Part shown: positions 6,718 through 13,801 of the stretch, piece by piece | Numbering within the stretch: the stretch's first letter is position 1 | Layout of the letters: every line of letters starts with the position of its first letter | Assembly: GCA_013152475.1 (NCBI GenBank) | Contig: JAADGH010000016.1 | Span: 1-32,732, forward strand | Direction: 5' to 3' | Length of the DNA stretch: 32,732 nt | From: Planctomycetota bacterium | Lineage (GTDB): Bacteria > Planctomycetota > Brocadiia > JAADGH01 | Position numbers and translations under genes: made by a program | The notes under the pieces: model-generated | The model's input: the letters and a program-made list of their open reading frames with translations, nothing else | The model's database searches: none | What the model was told of the DNA's origin: nothing

Positions 6718-7450
6718 CGGCCTTCGCCACGCCTTCTTCCTGTCGCGGCCCGCGCCCTGGCGGGCGGAGCTGCGGCGCCGGATCCGGAACCCGGTCGACC
6801 ACGCCCATCTCCACGAGGAGCTTGGCGAGTTTGGCCATGTTGCCGTTCAGATAGGCCAGCAGCTCTGGGCTGGCGACAGGACTGTTTGTATACTCACACA
6901 TCTCCTCATAGACCCCCTCCGGGGGTTTGCGCTGCACGAGGAGCCGGTAGGCGGCGATCACCCCGCCGGTGCGGCAGCTTCCGTTCACGCAATGCACCAG
7001 GACGGGCTTGTTCTCGCGGCGCGCGCGAGCAATCGCAGCGACCGCCTCGGCGTAATAATGGATGTCCCCCGTGCCGCTCCCGCTGAGAGGGAGCTCCAGA
7101 TGCCTGATTCCCAGCGCCTTGACGGCCTCTTCTTCGGCCCGTTTCTGTTCGGCGTTGGGGCCGAAGGCGGTCAGATCGACAATCACCTGGATGTTATATT
7201 CTTCGAGAACGCCCCGGATCAGACGCGGGGCGATCAGGCCGCTCCGGTACAGGCTTCCCGGCTCCACCACCGCCCACCGCCTGGGAAAGAACAGGTCCTC
7301 GACGTATCTGTGCCACACGATCAGCCCGCCTGCGACAACCAGAGGCGCAAGCAAGAGCAAGAGCAACAGCACCCGCCGGGAGAGCCGCCTCCGTGGCCGG
7401 GAAGGGGTGTCCGTCTGCTCTGCCCCTCGGGAGGGGGGGGCGCTTGTCAT
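6707..7450 (-). CDS. Membrane-anchored CX5R (dual-specificity/tyrosine type) phosphatase
   Basis: A 247-residue protein from the ATG at 7450. An ATG 9 bases further upstream (7459) sits directly on the AAAGGG Shine-Dalgarno and is less likely. An Arg-rich N-terminus (RPRRRLSRR) precedes one strong transmembrane helix (VLLLLLLLAPLVVAGGLIV, about residues 27-45), predicting an N-in anchor with the catalytic domain outside the cytoplasm. The P-loop HC-V-N-G-S-C-R-TGG (C154, R160) is the canonical cysteine-phosphatase signature. An upstream VDLT strand may supply the general-acid loop. Low-molecular-weight tyrosine phosphatases are common in capsule operons, but this is a different, anchored fold. 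It lies inside the diacetamido-sugar operon. A run of eight C in codons 4-7 could permit slippage. Confidence 0.85.
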   Translation of the reverse strand: MTSAPPSRGAEQTDTPSRPRRRLSRRVLLLLLLLAPLVVAGGLIVWHRYVEDLFFPRRWAVVEPGSLYRSGLIAPRLIRGVLEEYNIQVIVDLTAFGPNAEQKRAEEEAVKALGIRHLELPLSGSGTGDIHYYAEAVAAIARARRENKPVLVHCVNGSCRTGGVIAAYRLLVQRKPPEGVYEEMCEYTNSPVASPELLAYLNGNMAKLAKLLVEMGVVDRVPDPAPQLRPPGRGPRQEEGVAKADDE

Positions 7451-7556
7451 GAGCCTCATCCCTTTCCGTTTGTCCCTATGGGCCTATCCAAACCCCCTGT
7501 CCCCTGCAGCCGCCCCCTTTACAGGTGCGGAATTTCAGCGGCACAAGCGCCTGTGA

Positions 7557-8591
7557 CTACAGGTCTTCGGATAGGTTCTGAGACGGAATGGCCACCGGCG
7601 CGCCGTTGTTCCTCATGGATTGCTCAATGGCTTCCAGCACCATCACGATGGCCTGTCCGTCGTCGCCGCCGGACAGCGGCTTTTCGCCCGATTCCACACA
7701 GTTCAGAAAGTGCTCGGCCAGGTTTTTGAGGGGCTCGCGCAGTTCCAGCTTCGGGCTGACGATCTCTCCGTCGCGAAGCAGATACTGGAACTCGCCAAAG
7801 CCGTTGATGTCCCGCTGGGCCGAGATGCCCTTCTTGAATATCTTGATCCGCTCCAGGTTGTCCAGGTCGTTGAAAACAACCCGCATCTTGCTGCCGATGG
7901 CGACGACCTCCCGGATCTTGTTCGAGTCCACCCAACTGGCCTGGATGTTGGCCACCACATGGTTCGGGAACGTCATGTTGATAAACGCCGCGTCGGCGCG
8001 GTCAGGTTTGAGAAAGCACCCGCCCATGGCGCTCACCGTCTCCGGCTCGGCATCCAGCAGAAACCGGAAGATCGATACGTCGTGCGGGACAAGGTCCCAC
8101 ACGGCCGACACGTCCTCCCGAATGGGGCCGAGGTTGTTCCGGCGGGAGTGCAGGTAGTAGAGCTCCCCGAAACCTTCGTCCTGAAGGAACTCCTTCATCT
8201 TGACCACCGCGTCGTTGAAGAGAAACGTGTGGCCCACCATGAGGGTAAGGCCCTTGGCCTTCGCCAGCTCGCTCAGCTTCTCCGCGTCGGCGGAACTCGT
8301 GGTGATCGGCTTCTCCACCAGCACCGACTTGCCGGCCTCCAGGCACTGGCTGGCCACCGAGTAGTGCGTCGATGCCGGCGTGCAGACGACGACGGCGCGG
8401 ATTCGATCGTCGGTCAGGATTTCGTCGAAGCTGGCGGAGGTGTCCACAAGGGGATGCCGCTGTTTGATGGCCGCCAGCGTGGCGCGGTTGGCGTCGGCGC
8501 AGCGGATCAGCTCCGCCCGGTTCAGTTCGTCGAACAGCCTGACGTAGTTGCGCCCCCAGTATCCACAGCCTATGATTCCAACGGAGATCAC
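7557..8591 (-). CDS. Gfo/Idh/MocA-family sugar dehydrogenase (WbpB-like)
   Basis: A 344-residue protein from GTG at 8591, chosen because AAAGGAG lies 10 bases upstream and the Rossmann strand SVGIIGCGYWGRN begins at residue 3. An open upstream extension in the same frame exists but lacks family similarity. Motifs are GxGxxG near residues 8-13, AVVVCTPASTHY, the conserved VLVEKPIT and the C-terminal-domain segment DLVPHDVSIFRFLL. Of this superfamily it most resembles WbpB/WlbA, which oxidises C3 of UDP-N-acetyl-glucuronate. The downstream aminotransferase and acetyltransferase would complete formation of UDP-2,3-diacetamido-2,3-dideoxy-glucuronate. The UDP-GlcNAc 6-dehydrogenase (WbpA) that should come first is not in the window. 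Confidence 0.88.
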   Translation of the reverse strand: MISVGIIGCGYWGRNYVRLFDELNRAELIRCADANRATLAAIKQRHPLVDTSASFDEILTDDRIRAVVVCTPASTHYSVASQCLEAGKSVLVEKPITTSSADAEKLSELAKAKGLTLMVGHTFLFNDAVVKMKEFLQDEGFGELYYLHSRRNNLGPIREDVSAVWDLVPHDVSIFRFLLDAEPETVSAMGGCFLKPDRADAAFINMTFPNHVVANIQASWVDSNKIREVVAIGSKMRVVFNDLDNLERIKIFKKGISAQRDINGFGEFQYLLRDGEIVSPKLELREPLKNLAEHFLNCVESGEKPLSGGDDGQAIVMVLEAIEQSMRNNGAPVAIPSQNLSEDL

Positions 8592-8984
8592 TTCTTCGGC
8601 GCTCCTTTGTCTGATTCCCTTCCCTTCGAGACGAAACACATCCGCCGCCCCCCTCGCCCGCCGGCAGAATTCCCGCGCCGATTTGACGGCGTTGAACTGC
8701 GGCATGACCCAGCCGACACGACAGAGACGCACCCCCACGCAAGATGCCGCCAGAAACGCAAAGGCCCATGATAACCTTTTCCGCCACACAAATGCAAGGA
8801 GAACTCCTCGATGAGTTTTCCCACACCCCGCACGGTGTCATTGTGAGGGCCCTCTTTCGCGAGAGCGGAAGGGGCGACGACGCCATCTCATCCCTCCAAC
8901 CGAAGGCAAACGAAAATCCCTTGTGCCATGGATGGGAAACTGCCGCTGATGGGGTGACCGTGTGAGGTATGGACCGACAACAGA
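8592..8984. other. Intergenic region upstream of the WbpB-like operon
   Basis: A 393-base stretch between the acyltransferase stop and the WbpB-like start. It contains one candidate promoter (8768-8797, minus), which would give a leader of about 170 bases. In-frame upstream extension of the dehydrogenase is possible here but unsupported. I see no other gene or terminator. Confidence 0.5.
8768..8797 (-). promoter_or_regulatory. Candidate promoter of the WbpB-like operon
   Basis: On the minus strand TTGCAT (8792-8797), an 18-base spacer and TATCAT (8768-8773, 5 of 6 to consensus). It would start a roughly 170-base untranslated leader before the GTG at 8591. Confidence 0.4.
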
Positions 8985-9776
8985 TTACTGCGACGGGCCC
9001 TCGACCTTCTTTCCTGGGTCGCGGCTCTTCTGGCGAGACCGAGCGGGCGTAATGCTCTTCTGGCCGAGATAGCGGTCCGCCGCCGCCGTCGCCTCCTGAA
9101 TGCCCCTCTGAAGTTCGAGCCGCTTCATCTCCACTTGCTCCGGGCTGCCGTTGGTGACGAAAATCGGCGGGCCATGAACAATATGAATCCGGCTGCATGG
9201 CAGAGGCAGGATGAATCGGTCCCAGCTCGGAAAGATCAGCTTGTGCGTGGCCGAATACCCCGCCGGAATGACCGGGGCGTTGCTCATGGCCGCAAGCTTC
9301 ACCAGCCCCGCGGGCACCTCGCCCGGCGGCCCCTTCGGCCCGTCGGGGATGATGGCCAGGCCGCCGCCCTCGCGCAGGAGCTTGATCACTTCCTTTGTCA
9401 GGCGAACGCCGTTGCCCTGGCTGTGCCGGGGCTTCCGGATGGGCGTGTAGCCGAACCGCTCCGCGATCGAGGCGATGAAGTCCCCGTCCACGCTGCTGCT
9501 GATCACGACCCCCTTCTGCGGGTCCGCATAGTCGCTGAAATGGTGGATCATCGCGAACAGCCGCTGGTGCCAGAACGCGGCGATCTTCGGCCCGACCGCC
9601 GGCCTGCCCTCGACGCTGATCCGGTAGGTCTTGAAGAGGACCTTCAGAAACCCCGCCACCGCCGCGCTCAGCACCGGAGCGATGACACGATTCCGGAAGG
9701 CGAACTTCTTCATGTGCTTGAAGAACCGGCTCGTCAGGCGCTTCCGCCTCTTTCTCTTTTTGGGTTGTTCGCTCAC
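8985..9776 (-). CDS. DUF374 / lysophospholipid acyltransferase-like protein
   Basis: A 263-residue protein from GTG at 9776, 12 bases after the methyltransferase stop. The very basic N-terminus (KKRKRRKRLTSRFFKHMKK) precedes a hydrophobic helix (VIAPVLSAAVAGFLKVLF), suggesting attachment to the inner face of the membrane. Family motifs of DUF374, relatives of lipid A and phospholipid acyltransferases, are visible: IAAFWHQRLFAM, SSSVDGDFIA, GYTPIRKPR and AIIPDGPKGP. The predicted role is acyl transfer to a lipid or lipid A-like acceptor during envelope assembly. The tail is charged and low in complexity (SRQKSRDPGKK). The substrate is unknown. Confidence 0.85.
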   Translation of the reverse strand: MSEQPKKRKRRKRLTSRFFKHMKKFAFRNRVIAPVLSAAVAGFLKVLFKTYRISVEGRPAVGPKIAAFWHQRLFAMIHHFSDYADPQKGVVISSSVDGDFIASIAERFGYTPIRKPRHSQGNGVRLTKEVIKLLREGGGLAIIPDGPKGPPGEVPAGLVKLAAMSNAPVIPAGYSATHKLIFPSWDRFILPLPCSRIHIVHGPPIFVTNGSPEQVEMKRLELQRGIQEATAAADRYLGQKSITPARSRQKSRDPGKKVEGPSQ

Positions 9777-9788
9777 GTAGCTCTCAGA

Positions 9789-10442
9789 TCAGTCCCTCTT
9801 GCGCGCCACGGCCACGATGCCCGGGGCGAAGTCAATCCCCAAAAACCGGAACAGCCACCCCCCCAGCCATCGCTTGGCCGCTTTCTCCAGCAGCGTGCCG
9901 GAGTGAATGCGATACATGCGCTCCAACTGAAATCCCGCCGCCAGGACCGCCGCGCCCAGCTCCTCGTAGGCGTACGGCGTCACGTGGGACGCGTCGCGGA
10001 AGTACTGGAACGGGTGATAGACATTCGGCGTTGACACGAAAAGCAATCCTCCCTTCCGAAGGACCGACCGCACCCGCCGAAGCATCTCGATCCCCTCGGC
10101 GTGCGGCAGGTGCTCGATCACCTCAAACATCACGGCCCGGTCGAACTCCTCCTTGACCTCCGCGAGATCGCGGTAGTCGTGAGGATGTGTCTCATCCGTA
10201 TCCAGACTCTTGTACGCCAGCTCCGGGTGCGCCTTCCGCAGGCGCTCATCCAACCCCCGATTCCCCGCCCCGATGTCCAACAGACTGACCGGCCCCTCGG
10301 CCCCATCGAGAACCAAGTCCTCCGCCCGACTCACGATGCCGAGCGACCAGATGCTCTGGTATCGCGTTCGGGCCACTAACCGCAGGCGATGCGCCTTCGC
10401 CCAACCCAGCGTCTCTGCTTCAATGGGGTGCTGTGCGGTCAT
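9789..10442 (-). CDS. Class I SAM-dependent methyltransferase
   Basis: A 217-residue protein from ATG at 10442. The frame is open further upstream, but a strong promoter (10502-10530) lies inside that extension, so this ATG (with AAGAAG upstream) is preferred. Motif I is LLDIGAGNRGLDERL (SAM-binding Gly-rich loop) and motif II has SLDTDETHPHD. Motif III/IV is VMFEVIEHLPHAEG, followed by LRKGGLLFVSTPN. This is the UbiG/methyltransf-11/23 type that acts on small molecules, lipids or sugars. It is co-directional and 12 bases from the acyltransferase, so it is probably part of envelope lipid or glycan metabolism. The acceptor is not predictable. Confidence 0.85.
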   Translation of the reverse strand: MTAQHPIEAETLGWAKAHRLRLVARTRYQSIWSLGIVSRAEDLVLDGAEGPVSLLDIGAGNRGLDERLRKAHPELAYKSLDTDETHPHDYRDLAEVKEEFDRAVMFEVIEHLPHAEGIEMLRRVRSVLRKGGLLFVSTPNVYHPFQYFRDASHVTPYAYEELGAAVLAAGFQLERMYRIHSGTLLEKAAKRWLGGWLFRFLGIDFAPGIVAVARKRD

Positions 10443-10501
10443 ACTTCTTGGCGAATCCAGGCGCGACTCCGAGATTGAGTTGCATGTTTGCTCAGCCCCT
10501 G

Positions 10502-10530
10502 AGTATACCACAAGCCTCTTCAATTCTCAA
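10502..10530 (-). promoter_or_regulatory. Sigma-70-type promoter of methyltransferase-acyltransferase genes
   Basis: On the minus strand TTGAGA (10525-10530), a 17-base spacer and TATACT (10502-10507, 5 of 6). Initiation near 10495 places the ATG at 10442 about 50 bases downstream and rules out the longer TTG-initiated version of the methyltransferase. Confidence 0.65.
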
Positions 10531-10839
10531 CAAGTGCTTTCCGGTCACCAAAACGCGCAGAGGATTATACCCCATGGACCATTAGACCAGGGTTATAGAC
10601 GGATTAGAGAAGCCTAATTTTTTGCGGGTGGAGTAAGGCGTGGTTGCGTGTTTCGGACTGAGACGGCGTCAGGGCTTATGCCGGCAGGGCGGATAGGGTG
10701 GGGTGAGGTCGCGGTCGACGGCGAGTTGTTTCGCAAAGGCGGCCCTCTGCTCGTGTGTATTGGTTGCCCACCGATTCTCCGCCGTGGGACGATGGCGACA
10801 GGCCTGACATGCGGACCTGCCCCGCCCCCCCGAAGGGCA
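10531..10839. other. Gene-free stretch downstream of nifS
   Basis: About 310 bases with no protein-like frame. A short ATTAG...CTAAT palindrome followed by six T (about 10603-10622, plus strand) has only a 5-bp stem and no plus-strand gene upstream. Nothing else is visible. Confidence 0.45.
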
Positions 10840-10868
10840 GCGGGAGAAAGCCTGCCCCTTTCTCCCGC
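10840..10868 (-). terminator. Strong hairpin immediately after nifS
   Basis: A perfect 11-bp stem, GCGGGAGAAAG/CTTTCTCCCGC, with a 7-base loop begins 2 bases beyond the nifS stop codon. There is no U-tract after it on the minus strand, so it is not a classical intrinsic terminator. It may stabilise the mRNA end or act with Rho. Confidence 0.4.
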
Positions 10869-10870
10869 GT

Positions 10871-12040
10871 TCAGGCTGCCCCTTCTTCGTGGCCGTAGGG
10901 CGAGAGCGATCGCAGTCGCTCGATGATTGCCGGCACGCATCCGATGATGTAGTCCATGTCCTCTTCCGTGTTATAGCGACTCAGACTGAACCGCACCGAT
11001 CCGTGCGCCCGCGTGAAGGGAACGCCCATGGCCCGGAGCACATGCGACGGCTCCAGCGACCCGGACGTGCATGCCGACCCGGACGACGCGCCGATGCCCT
11101 TCTCGTTCAGGAGCAACAGGATTGCCTCGCCCTCCACATACTCGAAGCTGATGTTCGTCGTGTTCGGCAGGCGCGACTCGCAGTCGCCGTTCACGTACGG
11201 GTCCCGAGCCTTGGCAAGGATCCCTTCTTCGAGGCGATCTCGCAGGGCCTTGACGCGGGTGTTTTCCTCGTCCATGTGCGTCGCCGCCAGCTCGGACGCC
11301 TTGCCCAGGGCGATGATGGACGGGACGTTCTCCGTGCCGCCTCGGCGGCCGTGCTCCTGGTGGCCGCCGATGAGGAACGGCCGGAAGGGGATGCCCCGCC
11401 GAACGTAAAGCGCCCCGATCCCCTTGGGCGCATGAAGCTTGTGCCCGGACAAGCTGAGCATGTCGACAACGCTCTTGCGCATGTCGAGGGGGACCTTGCC
11501 CACGGCCTGGACGGCGTCGGTGTGGAACAGGATGCCCCGTTCCTTGACGATCTGGCCGATCTCCTCGATGGGGAAGAGGACGCCGGTCTCGTTGTTGGCG
11601 TACATGATGCTGACGATGGCGGTGTCGGGCCGGAGCGAGTCGCGCAGCTCGTCCAGGTCGAGTCGGCCCTTGGCATCCACGCTCAGTTCGGTGACCCAGT
11701 AGCCCTTGCTCGCGAGGTGCCTGCAGAGGCTGCGCACGGCGGGGTGCTCGACCTTGGTGGTGACGATGTGCCGCTTCTCGGGCTGGGCCTCAATGGCGCT
11801 TCGGATAGCGGTGTTGTCGCTTTCGGAGCCGCAGCTTGTGATGAGGATCTCCTCGTCGTCGGCGCCGAGGAGGGCGGCGACGCTGCCCCGGGCCGCCGCC
11901 ATCCTTTTGGCCACGTCGCCGCCGAAGTCGTGCATGCTGGAGGGGTTGCCGTACATCTCCTTCAGGTAGGGGAGCATGGCATCAAGGACCTCAGGGGCCA
12001 CCCTGGTGGTCGCGTTGTTGTCCACATAGACCTTTTTCAT
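10871..12040 (-). CDS. nifS: Cysteine desulfurase NifS/IscS
   Basis: A 389-residue PLP enzyme that removes sulfur from cysteine and passes it to the NifU scaffold. Landmarks are the N-terminal VYVDNNATTRVAPEV, SCGSESDN (PLP loop), and VEHPAVR with H99. HTDAVQAVGK follows, then the Schiff-base lysine in SLSGHKLHAPKG (K201), GGTENVP, and the mobile catalytic cysteine loop SSGSACTSG (C324). The length is standard. Its ATG overlaps the nifU stop by 4 bases (ATGA), indicating translational coupling. The short loop around C324 fits the group I (NifS/IscS) type rather than SufS. No nitrogenase genes are nearby, so a housekeeping iron-sulfur role is more likely than nitrogen fixation (inference). Confidence 0.95.
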   Translation of the reverse strand: MKKVYVDNNATTRVAPEVLDAMLPYLKEMYGNPSSMHDFGGDVAKRMAAARGSVAALLGADDEEILITSCGSESDNTAIRSAIEAQPEKRHIVTTKVEHPAVRSLCRHLASKGYWVTELSVDAKGRLDLDELRDSLRPDTAIVSIMYANNETGVLFPIEEIGQIVKERGILFHTDAVQAVGKVPLDMRKSVVDMLSLSGHKLHAPKGIGALYVRRGIPFRPFLIGGHQEHGRRGGTENVPSIIALGKASELAATHMDEENTRVKALRDRLEEGILAKARDPYVNGDCESRLPNTTNISFEYVEGEAILLLLNEKGIGASSGSACTSGSLEPSHVLRAMGVPFTRAHGSVRFSLSRYNTEEDMDYIIGCVPAIIERLRSLSPYGHEEGAA

Positions 12041-12885
12041 GGCTCCACCTCTTTCACCTCGATCGGCTCGCCGACGGCCTCTTCGATCTTTTTCGCCACC
12101 GTCTGGGCAAGGGTGAAACCGGCCATGGCGCAGCCGCGGCACGAGCCGCGGAGGGAGACGAGGACCGTGTGATCGACCACATCCACCAGCTCGATATCGC
12201 CGCCGTCCTGCTGGAGGAGGGGGCGGATTTCCTTCTCGACGGCCTCCTCGATGAGCTTCATGCGCTGGAGGTTTGAGAGCGGTCTCTTTCTCTCTGGTTT
12301 CCTGGCCTTCTTCCCCCCGGTGATCCCGGCGACCTGCTTCAGGATCTCCTCGATCTGCGGGTGGCACGAGCCGCAGCCGCCGCCGGCCTTGCAGTAGTGG
12401 GTCACCTCGTCGACGGTCTTCAGACCGTGCTCGCGGATGGCGCGCTCGATCACCTTGTCCGTGACGCCGAAACAGGTGCAGACGATCTCGCCCTCTTCGT
12501 GGGGAGGGGGCCTCTCCTCGCCGCGGTAGTTGGCGATGGCCGCTTCGAGGGCCTCGCGCCCCATGACGGAGCAGTGCATCTTCTGCTCCGGCAGGCCGTC
12601 GAGGTATTCCGCGATGTCGCTGTCGGTCACCTTGGCGGCTTCGGCCAGGGTCTTGCCCTTGATGATCTCGGTGAGGGCGGAGGAGGAGGCGATGGCGCTG
12701 GCGCAGCCAAAGGTCTGGAAGCGGGCGTCAACGATGCGCTCGTCCTCGTCGAGTTTCAGGGTGAGTTTAAGGGCGTCACCGCAGGTGATGTTGCCCACCT
12801 CGCCGACGGCGTCGGCGTCCTTGATGACCCCCGTATTCCGCGGGTGGAGGAAATGGTCTTTGACTTTTTCGGTGTAATCCCACAT
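12037..12885 (-). CDS. nifU: Iron-sulfur cluster scaffold NifU (three-domain)
   Basis: A 282-residue full-length NifU with a very strong ribosome binding site (AAAGGAGG). Domain 1 (about 1-125) is IscU-like: YTEKVKDHFLHPRN, with scaffold cysteines C35 (NITCGD), C61 (FGCASA) and C105 (HCSVMG). Domain 2 (about 134-185) is a Bfd-type [2Fe-2S] domain with C136, C138, C171 and C174. Domain 3 (about 205-282) is Nfu-like with the C249-x-x-C252 pair (GSCRGCA). A basic linker (GGKKARKPERKRP) separates domains 2 and 3. It assembles Fe-S clusters with sulfur from the coupled NifS. Three-domain NifU occurs in diazotrophs but also in several non-diazotrophic lineages. Confidence 0.96.
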   Translation of the reverse strand: MWDYTEKVKDHFLHPRNTGVIKDADAVGEVGNITCGDALKLTLKLDEDERIVDARFQTFGCASAIASSSALTEIIKGKTLAEAAKVTDSDIAEYLDGLPEQKMHCSVMGREALEAAIANYRGEERPPPHEEGEIVCTCFGVTDKVIERAIREHGLKTVDEVTHYCKAGGGCGSCHPQIEEILKQVAGITGGKKARKPERKRPLSNLQRMKLIEEAVEKEIRPLLQQDGGDIELVDVVDHTVLVSLRGSCRGCAMAGFTLAQTVAKKIEEAVGEPIEVKEVEP

Positions 12886-12906
12886 AACCCCCCTCCTTTC
12901 TCTGAA

Positions 12907-13404
12907 TCAATTTGAACTGGGGATGGGCGTTTTCCGCGTAACGGCGCCCCGAGCACGCTGCCGCACGGGGAGCCGTCCCTTTACGCTCCACACCTCGCAC
13001 GAGGCGGTGTCGAGGACCCGGCGGGTGGTCTGGCCCACGGAATGCTCGGTGTCTCCCTGAGAGGACATGAGGATCAAGTCCACCCCATATGCATCCGCCG
13101 CCTTCACGATCTCCTCGGCCACGTTGCCCTGGCGGAGGATGGGAACCACGCGGATTCCGGTGTCACGCAGGACCTCGCAAAGCTCGTCCAGTTGCTTTCG
13201 GGCCTGGACCCAGTTGGCGTCGGTCAGCGCCCCGATGCTATAGGCGAGGCCGTCGACGTCATACCAGTGGGTCTCGAGGACATAGACGACCAAGAGCGCA
13301 ACGTCCGACTCGCAGGCCCGCCGCAGCCCCACGGCGAGCCCCACCATGGACTCGTGGGAGAAATCGGTTGGGATCAGGATCTTCCCCGCAGGTTTCGCAG
13401 CCAT
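12907..13404 (-). CDS. Universal stress protein (UspA family)
   Basis: A 165-residue protein from ATG at 13404, chosen because CAGGAG precedes it by 7 bases and ILIPTDFSHESM, the classical first strand, starts at residue 8. The frame is open for 23 more codons upstream without family similarity. Later features are LLVVYVLETH, VVPILRQGNVAEEIVKAA and VDLILMSSQGDTEH. The ATP-binding loop (normally G-x2-G-x9-G-S/T) is only partly kept (SSQGDTEHSVGQTT), so nucleotide binding is uncertain. The Arg-rich C-terminal tail is unusual. It lies 21 bases upstream of nifU on the same strand, so co-transcription is likely and would link it to oxidative or Fe-S stress (inference). Confidence 0.85.
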   Translation of the reverse strand: MAAKPAGKILIPTDFSHESMVGLAVGLRRACESDVALLVVYVLETHWYDVDGLAYSIGALTDANWVQARKQLDELCEVLRDTGIRVVPILRQGNVAEEIVKAADAYGVDLILMSSQGDTEHSVGQTTRRVLDTASCEVWSVKGRLPVRQRARGAVTRKTPIPSSN

Positions 13405-13445
13405 TTCAATGCTCCTGTCAAGAAAACCTCGCATGGGGCCGAGCA

Positions 13446-13471
13446 GGATGTTGTGGGGGGGGGCAACATCC
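13446..13471. repeat. Inverted repeat with G-tract loop upstream of the stress-protein gene
   Basis: GGATGTTG (13446-13453) and CAACATCC (13464-13471) form a perfect 8-bp stem around a loop of T plus nine G. On the plus strand ATTTTTG follows, giving a terminator-like outline, but no plus-strand gene is upstream. On the minus strand it lies about 40 bases before the stress-protein start, in the leader or promoter zone. Confidence 0.5.
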
Positions 13472-13558
13472 ATTTTTGCGGATGGCTACGCAGCCACCGG
13501 CTCGACCACATGCGAAGATCAAGGTCTTTATATGTCCTTCGCCCCCCGGCCCGTCCTG

Positions 13559-13801
13559 CTAAAGGGACCTGCCCCTTATCGATCCCTTTCGCAGAACGTG
13601 CTCAAGAAGGACGTCCATTTCTGTGTAGTCGTCGTCATCTATATTGAAGACCTCCGAGATTTCGTACCGCTTGCCGTTCTCGGGATGGCCTCTGTGGGGA
13701 ACCCTTTCCCTCCTTCTTGACCTTCTCCTGCTTCGGGAGGTCGGCCGTCTTACTGTTGTCGTTTCCATCGGAACGACTCTTACTCTTGTTGCGATCATCA
13801 C
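13559..13801 (-). CDS. Possible small protein, unrecognised
   Basis: An 80-codon frame with an ATG at 13801 and a fair ribosome binding site (GGAG, 9 bases upstream). The first ~35 residues are Arg/Ser/Thr-rich and unremarkable. The C-terminal half (KRYEISEVFNIDDDDYTE, then MDVLLEHVLRKG) looks like a genuine acidic amphipathic helix. I do not recognise a family. It could be a real small gene, a remnant, or chance. Confidence 0.25.
   Translation of the reverse strand: MMIATRVRVVPMETTTVRRPTSRSRRRSRRRERVPHRGHPENGKRYEISEVFNIDDDDYTEMDVLLEHVLRKGSIRGRSL

Noticed and set aside
7620..8771. 383-codon plus-strand frame
   Set aside because: Antisense to the WbpB-like dehydrogenase, with no ribosome binding site and no recognisable motif.
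10603..10622. ATTAG...CTAAT palindrome followed by six T
   Set aside because: Only a 5-bp AT-rich stem and no plus-strand gene upstream to terminate.
10889..12172. 427-codon plus-strand frame
   Set aside because: Antisense shadow of nifS and part of nifU.
10871..12885. nifS-nifU as evidence for nitrogen fixation
   Set aside because: No nitrogenase structural or cofactor genes are in the window, and NifUS serves general Fe-S assembly in several non-fixing lineages.
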